The notes beneath the pieces were generated by a model. It was not told where the DNA came from, did not search any database, and worked only from the letters and a program-made list of their open reading frames with translations. This document shows positions 19,378 through 30,515 of a DNA stretch of 64,000 nt, in pieces (positions within the stretch are counted from its first letter, which is position 1; each line of letters starts with the position of its first letter). A program made the position numbers and the translations under genes. Source of the stretch: Nymphalis io (lineage: Eukaryota; Arthropoda; Insecta; Lepidoptera; Nymphalidae); NCBI RefSeq assembly GCF_905147045.1, contig NC_065914.1, forward strand, positions 6,944,001 to 7,008,000. Reading direction: 5' to 3'.

Positions 19378-20541
19378 TTTTTTTTTTTTTTATATTCGCC
19401 GGGAGGGCAAATGACTCTACTCCACCTGATGGTAAGTGGTAGTAGAGTCCAAACGCGACGACGGCCAGTACAGACGGGAAAAACGTTCTGCACTAGCCGC
19501 CTTCGCCTTGCCGGCCCGCAAGATGCCTCTTCACGCCTCGTTTGAAGGAACCCGGGTTGTAAGAGGAGGGGAACACGTGAGCTGGTAAGGAATTCCATTT
19601 TTTGGAAGTGCGACAAAGAAAGGAGTTGCCAAATTTCTTTGTTCGCGATGGAATTGATGTCACAGTTAGGCGGTGACATCGAGAACCAGCTCGCGTGGAC
19701 TTAAGAAGGAAGGGGGAAGCGGGAATTAGAGAGAATAATTCCTCAGAGCACTCGCCGTGATACAGTCGATAGAAAGCGCTCAGTGCTGCTATCTCACGAC
19801 GCAATTGTAAAGGTTCAAGGGTGTTTGTGACCTTTACGTCGCCAATAATGCGTACGGCACGTCGCTGCAACCGGTCCAAGGCCTCAAGTAGGTACTTAGC
19901 GGAGCCATCCCAAAGGTGCGAGCAATATTCCACGCAAGACCGTACCTGTGTTTTGTACAGCAAGCACAGTTGTTGTGGCGTGAAAAATCGCCGCACCTTG
20001 TTCAGAACTCCGAGTTTCCGTGAAGCTGTTTTTATAACAGCCTCGATGTAATCCCTTGGACTAAGGTCGCAGCGAACGTCAATCCCCAGCATGGCGATTT
20101 TGCTTTGTATCACCAGCGGAGTACCACAGAGGGAGGGAAGAGGGGAAAATGTTGACTTTTTCGCCGTGAGAGCGCATACCTGTGTTTTCTTGGCATTAAA
20201 CTCAACAAGATTATCAGAGCCCCATTTGGCGATGAGCTCTAACGTCCTATCGAGTTCAATGACAAGATTCTCCCGCCTCTTCTCAGTTTCCGCCCGCCCA
20301 GCTACTGCGCGTCCGTGGTATCCACCATTCACTGTACTATCGTCTGCATAGCAATGTATGTTCCCAAGGGAGAGCATATCATTGATATGCAAAAGAAAGA
20401 GTGTGGGAGATAGCACAGATCCCTGGGGGACCCCAGCATTCACTACATAGAATTGTGAAGCGCAACCATCTACTAAAACACGAAGGCTACGCTTGTGTAG
20501 GAAGCTGGCAATCCAGGTGCATAGCTGAGCAGGCAGACCAT
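19378..20541 (-). mobile_element. CR1/Zenon-like LINE, 5'-truncated copy 2
   Basis: The T run at 19378 is the A tail on the minus strand. Similarity to the 10.8-kb copy continues to CATGGTCTGCC at 20541 and then stops. The two stem-loops of the 3' end are present. The coding frame is intact, so this copy is younger or better preserved than copy 1. No convincing target duplication. Confidence 0.88.
19493..20541 (-). CDS. Partial CR1/Zenon-like reverse transcriptase (C-terminal 350 codons), intact frame
   Basis: Reverse transcriptase fragment of the LINE. Sequence before HGLPAQLC (20541 upward) is unrelated flank, so the in-frame Met at 20584 is fortuitous. In order: LCTWIASFLHKRSLRVLVDG, NAGVPQGSVLSPTLFLLHIN, IHCYADDSTVNGGY (catalytic Asp pair), RRENLVIELDRTLELIAKWG, FFTPQQLCLLYKTQVRSCVE, DRLQRRAVRIIGDVKVTNTL, and a basic C-terminus ending RHLAGRQGEGG at a TAG. 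It keeps the 31-bp and 10-bp segments that copy 1 lacks. It lacks the endonuclease and N-terminal palm, so it cannot be autonomous. Confidence 0.88.
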
Positions 20542-21053
20542 GAATGCGTTTATCCAGTGAAAACAAAAAAAAAATACAAACCATGTGAGTAACGAGTTAG
20601 CCAATCTCACAATAATGCACATACAATAACAAATGACGTAAGCGTAAGTGACTTCATCTAACGCTAGATATTACGCTTTCTCCTCTTTCTCAGTTAATAA
20701 TGTTTACTAAAATGTTTACACATCAAAAATGTTATGAGCTGTTTGTTTGTTTATTTATTTTTTATTATTTATTTAGAGTCGAGTAACTCGCCCATCATCG
20801 TAAGTACTTTATACGTTACATCGCGGCACAATATATACGCCACATAGACATCTATAGAGTTCTCGCTACTAGAATAACTGAAATCGATGCTTTTATAACA
20901 ATCACTAGTTTTCACCAACTCGGATATTCTGCGGTTATTTTAGTATAATCAGCCAAGTTAGTTTATACAATCTACTTAATAATATTATTGTCACTTTTAG
21001 TGTAAAAGGACGTATATTGAATTATGTGTATATTTTACAGGCTTTATCTAAAA
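20542..21053. other. AT-rich stretch, nothing recognised
   Basis: Contains an A10 run (20567-20576) and T-rich TTTATT repeats near 20750. No gene or repeat family seen. Confidence 0.45.
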
Positions 21054-21298
21054 ATATCCTGGGACATTATTCACACACGGCCATCTGATCCCAAAATAAG
21101 CGGAGCTTGTACTGTGTACAACTGATAGACTACATTTACTAATTTTCTTGTGTATATACATACTTATATAGATAAGTACACCCAGACTCAGGACAAACAG
21201 ACATGTTCATGCACATAAATGTCTATCCTGGGTTGGAATCGAACCCAGAACCTTCGGCGTGAAAGGCAAGTATCTACCAACCACACCAATCGGCCCGC
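21054..21298 (-). mobile_element. SINE family C, full-length copy
   Basis: On the minus strand: a tRNA-like head with GGTTGGTAGATACTTGCC (A-box region) and a B-box (GGTTCGATTCC type), then CAGACATTTATGTGCATG, GTATGTATATACACAAG, and the TTGGGATCAGATGGCCGTGTG end. Not a functional tRNA: the acceptor and T arms do not close. Confidence 0.88.
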
Positions 21299-21486
21299 TT
21301 AAGACTACTGGTCTTTTTCACTTTTATATATTTTTTTCTTTATTTGAGTGTGCAACAAAGATATTTACTATTATAACATTGCTGGTTAAAAACCTCTCTT
21401 CTTGAGGATTCGAGCTTACTCGTATATATTCCGCTATCAGAATTTCACGTGTCATATGTAGGCTTGCCACTGGACCATCTGGGTTT
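21299..21486 (-). mobile_element. Possible degraded family A head
   Basis: GCCACTGGACCATCTGGGTTTT at 21465-21486 resembles the reverse complement of the family A start. The remaining sequence (AGGATTCGAGCTTACTCG) is a weak B-box match. Confidence 0.35.
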
Positions 21487-21844
21487 TACCAGTCTCCACC
21501 CACGGATTTACCCACGCGTAAGGGGGAGGGGCGTACTAGATACTCTTTGTTCTTTTCTGTACCCCTAACCACGTGTATGCAAGTTTTTTTATTAAATAAT
21601 AAACTACATCCTTATAATCATTAAAACTAATAGAAGTCATACAAAAGTAAGCTTAAACAAAGATCTAATTTTATTCAGCCCACGTTAATGGATTTAATTT
21701 ATTCATCTAACGATAAATTTGGGTAAACATATTGCAGCCGGCGTTAATCATATTACAAAGGAATATGAGTCTGGTCTGATGCTTTTGCTTGTACCGAGAT
21801 ATGGATCTGGGTTTTAAAAACAGTTTTTTTTTCAATTATCAAAA
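21487..21844. other. Unassigned stretch
   Basis: A small GC-rich patch (GTAAGGGGGAGGGGCGTACTA, 21519-21539) lies in AT-rich sequence. Nothing identified. Confidence 0.4.
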
Positions 21845-22115
21845 GGTAGGACTGATATTTAAGTCACAACCGATAGACATTGGCATTGTAAGAAATATAA
21901 ACCATCCTTTACATCGCCAATGCACCACCGACCTTGGGGATTAAGATGTTATGTCACTTGTGCCTGTAGTTATACCGGCTCAAATCGCCCTTTAAACCGA
22001 AGCACATCAATGTTTATTGCTGTTTGGTAGTAGATTATGTTTTATAATGAGTGAGACGGTACTTACCCAGAGGGGCTTTTACAATGCCGTACCAAGTAAG
22101 AGCATTTTAATATTA
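21845..22115 (-). mobile_element. SINE family B, diverged copy
   Basis: AGACATTGGCATTGTAAG, ACATCGCCAATGCACCACC, TGTGCCTGTAGTTATACC and CAATGTTTATTGCTGTTTGG follow the family order. The poly-T end and the CACCTGATGG block are eroded. Confidence 0.75.
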
Positions 22116-23419
22116 TTTATGTTAGTAATCTAACCAAGCCAACGAAAAAAATACAAAAAGTCCTAACTGACTGAAATAATAAAACAATTCGATCGACCAG
22201 ACAGACAGCATTGTTCGCTTATTTTTAATTTAGATTGATGTTTGAGTGTTCGGAATTGAAAAATGTTACAAAAATAATTGAAATAGTACATTTGTATTGT
22301 AAATCTTAAAAAGAAAAGCTAATAATATTCTACAGTTGAAAAAAAAACTTTCAATTTGAAAATCGAACTCTAGGGATTAATCAAGCTTGATACTTTAGAA
22401 TTTTTTTTTTCAGGTGTACAATAAAGTATAAAGTAAAGAAAATTTTCTTTTAAAAAGTCAATTAGAAAATTAAAGGCTTATCAATCTGACGTCATACTTA
22501 AAATAGATTAAAAGGACTTAGATAGATTTATTGATATGGAATGGAACAGTGGTTAGATGACGTATAATTTAATAAAATAACAATTCTAAATACGACCAGA
22601 TAAAAATTCAGGTGAAGGCAAAACGACTTTACGTTCTTTCCTACCATAGACGGTTAACAGTAGCCAAGGAATGGAACAGTTTTATTGATTTTGTCCAAAA
22701 ATAAAAACAAATGAATTGATGTACATTTTGCTTATCATTGAAACTGTAAGACTATTCTGTAAGAGCAATGTCATGAATGTCTAAAAGTGATATGCGAAAT
22801 TGACCATAATAATTCAACTTACTACTAGAACACACTCATCAAAATATTATCTCCATCATAAATCGGTTGTCAACATTTCTCGGGTGAGGAATGAAATGAG
22901 TTCTTACAGAATGGCACTGCTGTCGTATACAAAGTCATCTTCACTTCCTAAAATATTAAGACACGTTATTTCGTAATTCGAGACATTTCAACATTTATTT
23001 TCCTTAACCTCGCTTTTATTACATAATGTATGAGATCTCCAACAAGAGTTCCTGCATAAATTAGCGAACTTATTATAACATTACATAGCAGATATATAAC
23101 AAGAGGCAATGTAAATAAAGCTCAAAGTGCCTCAGCGATATAACAAAGGTATTAACCGCATTATATAGCGGCCGAATCAGAATTCACCAAGGGAATTTCG
23201 TCAATATTGTCTGGTCTAATTGGCATGCGGTAGCTATGACATGTTTCAGGCATATCTATCGTAATTCGACTAGTTAGCTTAGTAATGAACACAATTTGTT
23301 AGCCGAATAAAGTTAATTTATATTATTTATTTGTAACAATACATAAATATCACTGTCATTAGTAAAGGTCCGAATACAATTAATTCAAGAAGGCTCTTGT
23401 CTATTTGTGAATTGTTAAA
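22116..23419. other. Long AT-rich stretch with one old insertion
   Basis: Direct repeats GGAATGGAACAGT at 22538-22550 and 22668-22680 bracket 117 bp. That insert's right half (AGGTGAAGGCAAAACGACTTTACG) weakly resembles family D. The rest shows nothing recognisable. Confidence 0.4.
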
Positions 23420-23715
23420 TTTTTTTTTTTTATATAGAATAGGAAGGCGGACGAGCATATGGGCCACCTGATGGTAAGTGGTCACCAAACGCCCTTAAAC
23501 ATTGGCCATGTAAGAAATTTTAACCATCGTTTACATCACCAATGCGCCACCAACCTTGGGAACTAAGATGTTATGTCCCTTGTGCCTGTGATTACACTGG
23601 CTCACTCACCCTTCAAACCGGAACACAACAATACCAAGTATTGCTGTTTTGCGGTAGAATATCTGATGAGTGGGTGGTACCTACCCAGACGAGCTTGCAC
23701 AAAGCTCTACCACCA
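23420..23715 (-). mobile_element. SINE family B, well-preserved full-length copy
   Basis: T run at 23420, then AGGAAGGCGGACGAGCATAT, GGCCACCTGATGGTAAGTGG, ACCAACCTTGGGAACTAAG and GCACAAAGCTCTACCACCAG. All blocks are present. Confidence 0.92.
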
Positions 23716-23825
23716 GTAAATTAAATATATAATAATAAATTGGCAAGACAAGATTTCTTAGTCCGATATTCCTATTATTCACAAATCGAATTATATCTTT
23801 ATACAATTAAATGTATAATATTTTA

Positions 23826-23955
23826 CATGGTAAGTCGTCACCAGCGCTCAAAGACATTGGCGCCGTAATAAATATTAAGAACTCCTTACATAGCCAATAC
23901 ACCACCAACCTTGGGCACTAGGATGTTATGTCCTTTGTGACTGCAGTTACACTGG
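23826..23955 (-). mobile_element. SINE family B, partial copy
   Basis: TGGTAAGTCGTCACCAGCGC through ACATAGCCAATACACCACC to CTGCAGTTACACTGGC. The 5' half of the SINE is missing. Confidence 0.7.
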
Positions 23956-24278
23956 CATATCCTTCTACCTAATTTTATATAATATTAGACATAATAAGTT
24001 ATTTGAGGGTAATAAGTGAGAACGTTAATTTATACTAAATTTATTTTATTATTATTTTATGCTTAAATACTTTGTTTATGTGTAAAGAATGAAAATAAAA
24101 ATAATTTGTACCAATTAATATAATTGTTTAATTAATAAACCTTCTTTATTCCTAATACATATTTAACAATAAAAATATTAATAAATAATATCATGAGTTC
24201 AAAACTAATATATAATTAATAACTGACCAAGCATCGTTGAATAAGATTTAATTTACAGTATTTGTATGTGTATTTGTT
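23956..24278. other. Very AT-rich stretch, nothing recognised
   Basis: Low-complexity TTTATTATTATTTTAT-type sequence. Confidence 0.45.
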
Positions 24279-24580
24279 AAAGCCGAGATGGCCCAGTGGT
24301 TAGAAAGCGTGAATCTTAACCGACGATCGTGGATTCAAATCCGGGCAACCACTGAATTTTCATGTGCTTAATTTGTGATTATAAATCATCTCGTGCTTGA
24401 TGGTGAAGGAAAATATCGTGAGGAAACCTGCATGTGTCTAATTTCAATGAAATTCTGCCACGTATGTATTCTACCATCCCGCATTGGAGCAATGTGGTGG
24501 TAAGCTAGCCTTCTCCTCAAAAGCGAGAGGAGGCCTTAGTCCAGCTGTGGGACATTAACAGGCTTTTACTGTATTTGTAT
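24279..24580 (+). mobile_element. SINE family A, full-length copy
   Basis: AAGCCGAGATGGCCCAGTGG head, GTGGATTCAAATCCGG B-box, TTCATGTGCTTAATTTGTG, GAGGAAACCTGCATGTG, CCCGCATTGGAGCAATGTGG, AGAGGAGGCCTTAGTCCAGC and a short TTTACTGTA tail. Confidence 0.9.
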
Positions 24581-24981
24581 TTAATTAAAATATATACAAT
24601 AATAAAACATAATATATATATTTCTTTTATTTAAATCGGATACGAAAAAAATACTGTTAAAGAAATTGTTGACAATAAACTAGTAATTGGTAATGTCCAG
24701 AACGCTTATGTAGAATAGGATCAGGCAAATAGCTTATAGTCTACTCAATATAAATTCTAGGCAGAATGAGCAGGCAGATTCTAAACTAATTCCTTCCATT
24801 GTCATGGATGTAATCTAGAAGGCGCAGTCTATTGTATTATAACTTCCAAGGTCATTTTCAAGCAAGCTATTAAATTATTTGATAACTCAAAGCCTTTATT
24901 CAATACTATCTAACTGTCCCGACGTTGTACAAGTAACATTTATTCAACGTTACCCCCCCCCCATTTCAACCTTTTCCATTT
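24581..24981. other. AT-rich stretch with a C10 run
   Basis: C homopolymer at 24953-24962, immediately before a family B copy. Otherwise nothing. Confidence 0.45.
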
Positions 24982-25225
24982 CTTCAGATATTCTACCGCT
25001 AAGCAGCATTACTTATTGCTGCGTTCTGGTTTGAAAGGTGTGTGAGCCAGTGTAATTACAGGCACAAGTGACATGACATCTGAGCTCCCAAGGTTGGTGG
25101 TGCATTGGCGAGGTAAGGAATGGTTATTATTTCTTACCTCGCCAATGTCTATGGGCAGTAGTGACTACTTACCATCAGGTGGCTCATTTGCTCGTCCGCC
25201 TGCCTATAAAATAAAATAAAAACTT
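24982..25225 (+). mobile_element. SINE family B, lacking the first 50 bp
   Basis: CAGATATTCTACCGCTAAGC to ACTTACCATCAGGTGGCTCA and an AAAATAAAATAAAA tail. The GCGAGGTAAGGAATGG...CTTACCTCGC inner repeat is kept. Confidence 0.88.
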
Positions 25226-25532
25226 AAAGTAGAAGTATACAGAAATCCTTTCTTAGCGGATACTAATACATACAATGTTTTTTTTTGCTTTAATGCTCAA
25301 GCGACGTAAGCTTATTATCAACAATATCACGCAACAGTGTAACGCATTTCCTATATAAAACAACCAAGTACCATTTATTTGTTTCTATTCTGTTTATCAA
25401 AGTAGTTAAGTAAGTTTTATAATTTTAGTCCCAGGCCACAGTATTATAAAAACCCCCTAATAACTACTTTATAATGACGTTGACAGACTCCTGACAGCTT
25501 TCGTCTTCAACGACTATTCTTAACGAAAACTA
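25226..25532. other. AT-rich stretch, nothing recognised
   Basis: T-rich run at 25280-25286. No gene or known repeat. Confidence 0.45.
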
Positions 25533-25735
25533 TATGACCACAGAGTTTTCATGTGTAATCTGTGTATATAAATCATCTCGTGGCTCAGCTGTCAGCTGTG
25601 TGCTTGTATCTAATTTCACTAAAATTCTACCACTTTTGTATCAATCGTTTTGGAATAGCGTGGTGGAATAAGCTACAAACCTTCCCCTCCCTAAAATGAC
25701 AGGAAGCCTTAGCCCAGCAGTGTTAATTTTGGCCA
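25533..25735 (+). mobile_element. SINE family A, degraded, head missing
   Basis: GAGTTTTCATGTGTAATCTGTG, AAATCATCTCGTGGCTCAG, TCTAATTTCACTAAAATTCT, GCGTGGTGGAATAAGCTACA and CCTTAGCCCAGCAGTG. Confidence 0.75.
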
Positions 25736-26339
25736 ATATGGAGTATCATAGGCTGTGACGTCATCACAATTCTGACACAGTTGATGAAGCAATAAAATCA
25801 CGATATATCATTTTAATGGGTATTTTTTTATTTTCCATATTTATTTTCTTCCCTAACTCGTTTGTGACATCTAAAATATAGTTTGGTTAAGACCCCTTAC
25901 AATTTCACGAGTCCATTTCTCATAAGCTGCTTAAAATTCGTAAATCGAAATTAGATTGTAATGAAGCTATTCGACCGGATTAAGTTCACCGTTTCGGAAT
26001 CCGTAGAATTATTAATAACAAAAATTAAAACCCTTTTATATTCAAATAAAAGTACTTTTGAATGGTCGTATTGAATTTGGTGTAAAGCTAGCAACGGAAT
26101 ATAGCTTCTATCGAGAAGAACCAGCAATAAATATTATATTAGTGCACGGTGCATTTGAATATTATATGACGGCGGGGTTGTGTAGCCGTCACAGATTTAA
26201 AATATTAAATTTGAGAGTGATAGCAGACTTTTTGTTGTTATATCACTCTGGCGGAACGTAAAACGGAGAGCCATATATCATAGTTGGACGTCATCGACGG
26301 ATCGCCGTTAATTTGTAATAAAAATTATATTTGAATTAA
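25736..26339. other. AT-rich stretch with a motif-free 67-codon frame
   Basis: The plus frame 26058-26261 has no recognised domain. I do not call it a gene. Confidence 0.4.
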
Positions 26340-26424
26340 ATATGCCATTGTCTATGGGCGTTGGTGACCACCTACCATCAGGTGGCCCATACGCTCTTCC
26401 GCACTCATATTCTATTAAAAAAAA
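26340..26424 (+). mobile_element. SINE family B, 3' end only
   Basis: CCATTGTCTATGGGCGTTGG, ACCACCTACCATCAGGTGGC and an A tail. This is a typical 5'-truncated copy. Confidence 0.8.
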
Positions 26425-26584
26425 TCAACCTTGGGAACTAATCTGTTATTATGACGCGCATTTTGTGTTAAGTCTGAATGTGTTTTTATTATTACACGTT
26501 TAAGTGTAGTGTCTGCTAAAGTTCCTTAATAAATAAATATTGAGGAGCCAGGTAGTCCTTTTAACCCATTTATATAAGTTAATT

Positions 26585-26734
26585 AATAACAATTAAATTT
26601 TTAATCGGTTAAGTTTCACGCGTTCTTATCACAGGGCCATCTTGGCTTTAACCTTCTCCCCAAAAGGGAGAGGAGGCCTTAGCCCAGCAGTGGGACATTC
26701 ACAGGCTGTTACTGTTACTGTTAAATTTTTAATA
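26585..26734. mobile_element. SINE family A with inverted head joined to a direct tail
   Basis: TTAAATTTTTAAT occurs at both ends (left near 26587-26599, right near 26721-26733), as a target duplication would. Between them, 26598-26646 is the reverse complement of the family A head (AGCCAAGATGGCCCTGTGAT...). Positions 26650-26722 are the direct tail (CCTTCTCCCCAAAAGGGAGA...TTACTGTTACTG). The middle of the element is missing. The arrangement fits twin priming during reverse transcription. Confidence 0.75.
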
Positions 26735-26964
26735 TTGACATTAACGAAGATTTGGATAGAAAGTACACCCAATTAATGTCTAACTCATCTACCCTTGATG
26801 AGAAGCCTTGGAGGATATATCCACCAGGCTAATGGTGGTATTACATGGTGATACAGATATAGCAGAATCTGACTTGACACATACAATAATACCCAACACG
26901 AGTAAAGTTGTAAAATGAATCACATTATAAATCAGCGACCTTAATTTATTTTTGTTCGTGTATG

Positions 26965-27285
26965 TTATTGGTCTAGTGTTGATATAAGGCAGCTCCCGAT
27001 GTTCTGGGTTCAGATCCCAGATCGGGTCAATGAAAAGTTATTGGGTTTTTCTGTCGGTGATTCTCAGTAGCGGCCCGGAGTCTGAAAATTGGAAATGTGT
27101 CCCGTGCCTCGGAAAGCACGTAGGTTCTGCACACGAACTGTTTTCGATCGTGTCCGTTATATAGAGTGCACCTGTGTTTGTGCACACACTTGTGCACTAT
27201 AATATGTCCTGCGCCGTTTACTAATCTCTCTTGAAAATGGACGCCGAGCGGAATCAGTAAGACTGACATCATTTCAATTTCAACT
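26965..27285 (+). mobile_element. SINE family D, full-length copy
   Basis: tRNA-like head (TCTGGGTTCAGATCCCAGAT), then AAAAGTTATTGGGTTTTTCTG, GTGCCTCGGAAAGCACGTAG, AGAGTGCACCTGTGTTTGTG and GACGCCGAGCGGAATCAG. The minus frame inside it is spurious. Confidence 0.85.
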
Positions 27286-27389
27286 TGGTCATTTAAGCTT
27301 TCAAACAGACAGAATTAATGAATAAATAAATTCTAAGCCACATAATACTATGCTTACTTTACTTATAATATCCCTTTTTTCTTTTTTTT

Positions 27390-27585
27390 TACAGCTGGAA
27401 AAACGCGTTACGTGTTTCCTCCACGAGAACAGGGGGGGGGGGGGGGTATGTGGGGCTCGCCCGTGTCCAAGACTTCGAGTGCGCCCCGAACATCGGAATA
27501 CTCACTAAAAAACTAGCAGTATCCTTTCCGTCTTAACGAGGAGCACCACGGGATCGCTTTCGCATGCTACCGTGACGCTATGCTA
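27390..27585 (+). repeat. Dispersed GC-rich repeat family E, copy 2
   Basis: Same family as 1411-1562 in opposite orientation: AAACGCGTTACGTGTTTCC, GGCTCGCCCGTGTCC, AGTGCGCCCCGAACATCGG and CACCACGGGATCGC. It carries a G15 homopolymer at 27432-27446. The class is unknown. Confidence 0.65.
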
Positions 27586-28162
27586 ATAATATTCTATTTT
27601 AACTGTAAAATAAAAATTTTAGAATATTTTAAAATTGTCTGTGTTATAAGAACAAAGAAAATATTTAACATACCTAAGAATCGAATTACAAAGAAAATTT
27701 TCCAAAGAATAAGTCCAGTAAGTATTAAAGAACAAAAAATTCTTCTCGAACAACTTTTGAAGTGTAATTAACAATTAATTGACTGCTTCATATTTAAAGT
27801 ATTATTATGGTTCTAAATTAGAGCTTTTATAAGAAAAAAGCGCTTCAAAACATACATATGTATATTATTTATATTTAAAATAGGAATTCAGAACACCATA
27901 TAGACTGTGTTATATTCCATGTAACTATTATAATTAACGGTCAAATAACTATGAGGTAAGTAATGGCTGCCCGAGTGGGCTTACATATACCCCTTATAAC
28001 CCTTTTCTCGATAAATACAGATTAGAACTTGAAATCTGATTCAGCAAAAACCTCAGCTTTTCAAGTAAGATGTGCTTGTGTGAACTTAAATAAATAACAC
28101 TTTGTTTTTTTTTTGTTTGAATTTAAAGACATTTGATAATAACTAAATTAATAGTGAGCTCT
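27586..28162. other. AT-rich stretch, nothing recognised
   Basis: A plus frame of 63 codons (27580-27771), Lys/Ile-rich by base composition, without motifs. Confidence 0.45.
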
Positions 28163-28458
28163 ACTGGTGGTAGAGCTTTGTACATACTCGTCTGGGTAGG
28201 TACCAGTGACTCATCAGATATTCTACCGCAAAACAGCAGTCATTGGTATTGTTGTGTTACGGTTTGAAGGTTTGAGTGAGGCAGTGTAATTACAGGCACA
28301 AGGGACATAACATCTTAGTTCCCAAGGTTGGTAGCGCGCTGGTGATATAAGCGATGGTTAACATTTCTTACAATACCAATTTCTATGAGTGTTGGTGACC
28401 ACTTACCATCAGGTGGCTCATATGCTCGTCCGCCTTCCTATTCTATATAAAAAATACT
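28163..28458 (+). mobile_element. SINE family B, full-length copy
   Basis: ACTGGTGGTAGAGCTTTGTA to the A tail. The shared block CCACTTACCATCAGGTGG is at 28399-28416, and 30 nt separate it from the A-rich tail, as in the CR1-like LINE. Confidence 0.9.
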
Positions 28459-29221
28459 TCTCTTTTAAGGGACCTCTTAAAAGAAAGCAAAACATCAGAA
28501 AAATGACCGCGTGCTATCGAATGCGATCGAGGTAAAAATATGTATATTTTTGTAAAATGAATTTTGTATTTTTATGACTTATTTTCAAGATGTTCGTCTC
28601 TTTTGTGAATCTTAAGTTACGTTAAAGTTATTGTTACATGTATTTACACAATTTTCTAAAACTATATATTATATAAATTAAATTTAGGTTTTAATTTTAG
28701 CACCACGTTTCTTTGAACAGGAATGTTGGAGTGGATTTATTCGCTCTCCAGTTTTTTGGCAACACGTTTAACACGGAGAGGTAACATAGTAGTTTAGCGT
28801 GCGAAACCGCGCGGAGGAGCTGGTATTAAGTTGGTCAAATAAGAAAAAAACATTCTTTCCACGAGATGTCAATTCATTATAAGTCTCTTGTAATATGTAT
28901 ATTTGTGTTGCCCTTATTAATAAAGTAACCATAAGCCTTGGATCATAACTGCGTCACAACTTACCCTACATTCAACTTGTTATGCATGACTCGTTATAGC
29001 TTACTAAGAAAGGTTGTGGCTGTAACTTGGAAGCGAGAAAAGAGCATTCCCAAACCAAATCACTTTACTATGCAAAAAACTCAAAGAGGTTATGACTGCC
29101 TCTTTGGTCTCAACGCAAACTCGAGGTTTAGGGGCCACACCCCAAGTCGGGATTCGAAAAAAATTTGAAAAATTCCCTATAGCAGCCCGATTTATGGATA
29201 TTGAAAGTGCGGAAGAGGCAC
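28459..29221. other. Unassigned stretch
   Basis: A plus 76-codon frame (28938-29168) shows no motif. No repeat family matched. Confidence 0.4.
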
Positions 29222-29415
29222 GGGATTGTAGCCTCGGAAAGCACGTAAATCCAATAAGCCACCTAAACTCTTTCCGGTGAAAAGTTGGAAGTGTGTACTA
29301 CTTCCAACCTTCAGATTCCGAGCTGCTACTAGGAATTTTTCGACATAAAATCGGGGCTTCGACTTGGATTTTGAAACCAAGACCTGCGGTCTTATATATG
29401 GTCTCTAGACCAGCG
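29222..29415. mobile_element. SINE family D, rearranged with an internal inversion
   Basis: 29225-29275 (GCCTCGGAAAGCACGTAAAT, CTCTTTCCGG) is in plus family D orientation. 29290-29400 (TGTACTACTTCCAACCTTCAG, CGAGCTGCTACTAGG, CTGCGGTC) is in minus orientation. A hairpin TTGGAAGT/ACTTCCAA lies at the join. Confidence 0.6.
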
Positions 29416-29869
29416 TGCTTTTATAATTATACTGCCAATAAGATTATAAATATGGAATGAAAGCTTGTATCTTTTAGTACGACGCCAGTATTATCAAAAG
29501 ATAAATTGTAAGTATTTGCATGAAAATCGAGTGACATGCTTTTATTGATCAGACCTTTACTTTGCTATGCTGAAGGAAGAAAAACACCGTTAAGCCAGTT
29601 ACATGACAACAAACCATTCAAAAGACCTTGTACCTCTAAATAATTACAACAATTATTAAATATTCTACCAAAATATTGTTATAATTTGGATAGCTGTTTA
29701 TTTTAAAAACGGTCAGTGAGCCATAATTATTTATTTAAGATCTCGTCAGCGTCGCATTAAAGGTGTAAGAAGTGGACTTAATATTTATTTCCTAATGTTA
29801 TAAGTACACGCTACACGGCAGTGAAATTTATTTGTAACGTCAGAAAAACAATCGAATTGGTTTAGTAAA
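29416..29869. other. AT-rich stretch, nothing recognised
   Basis: No gene or repeat match seen. Confidence 0.45.
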
Positions 29870-30178
29870 TTTTTTTTTTTTTATAGAATGGGAAGGTGGA
29901 CGAGCATATGGGCCACCTGATGGTAAGTGGTCACCAAACGCCCTTAGACATTGGCATTGTAAGAAATGTCAACCATCGCTTAGAGCCAATGCGCCACCAA
30001 CCTTGGGAACTAAGATTTTATGTCCCTTGTGCCTGTAATTACACTGGCTCACTCACCCTTCAAACCGGAACACAACAATATCAAGTATTGCTGTTTTGCG
30101 GTAGAATATCTGATGAGTGGGTGGTACCTACCCAGACGAGCTTGCACAAAGCCCTACCACCAGTAAGCCCTACCACCA
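29870..30178 (-). mobile_element. SINE family B, well-preserved copy with duplicated end
   Basis: T run, then all family blocks. The far end reads AGCCCTACCACCAGTA twice in tandem (30152-30181). The plus-strand frame across it recurs in several B copies and is a by-product of the SINE sequence. Confidence 0.92.
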
Positions 30179-30188
30179 GTATTTATTT

Positions 30189-30515
30189 ATAAATAGTAAC
30201 AGTACAGTAACAGCCTGTTAATGTCCCACTGCTGGGCTAAGGCCTCCTCTCCCTTTTGAGGAGAAGGTTTGGAGCTTATTCCACCACGCTGCTCCAATGC
30301 GGGTTGGTAGAATACACATGTGGCAGAATTTCAATGAAATTAGACACATGCAGGTTTCCTCACGATGTTTTCCTTCACCGTTAAGCACGAGATGAATTAT
30401 AAACACAAATTAAGCACATGACAATTCAGTGGTGCTTGCCCGGGTTTGAACCCACGATCATCGGTTAAGATTCACGCGTTCTTACCACTAGGCCATCTCG
30501 GCATAAATAGTATCT
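30189..30515 (-). mobile_element. SINE family A, full-length copy with short target duplication
   Basis: From CAGTAACAGCCTGTTAATG (tail) to GGCCATCTCGGC (head), complete. ATAAATAGTA occurs on both sides (30189-30198 and near 30504-30513). The minus 62-codon frame inside is not a gene. Confidence 0.92.

Noticed and set aside
26058..26261. 67-codon frame in an otherwise unassigned stretch
   Set aside because: No domain, no conserved neighbour and no splice or promoter evidence. Within chance for AT-rich DNA.
27432..27446. G15 run as a functional quadruplex
   Set aside because: A homopolymer within a repeat copy; likely slippage, and sequencing error is possible.
29971..30192. A plus-strand open frame beginning MRHQPWELRFYVPCACNY that recurs at 17.9, 23.5, 30.0, 43.6 and 57.6 kb
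   Set aside because: It is always the antisense of a family B SINE. The recurrence reflects SINE copying, and frames differ in start, end and frameshifts.
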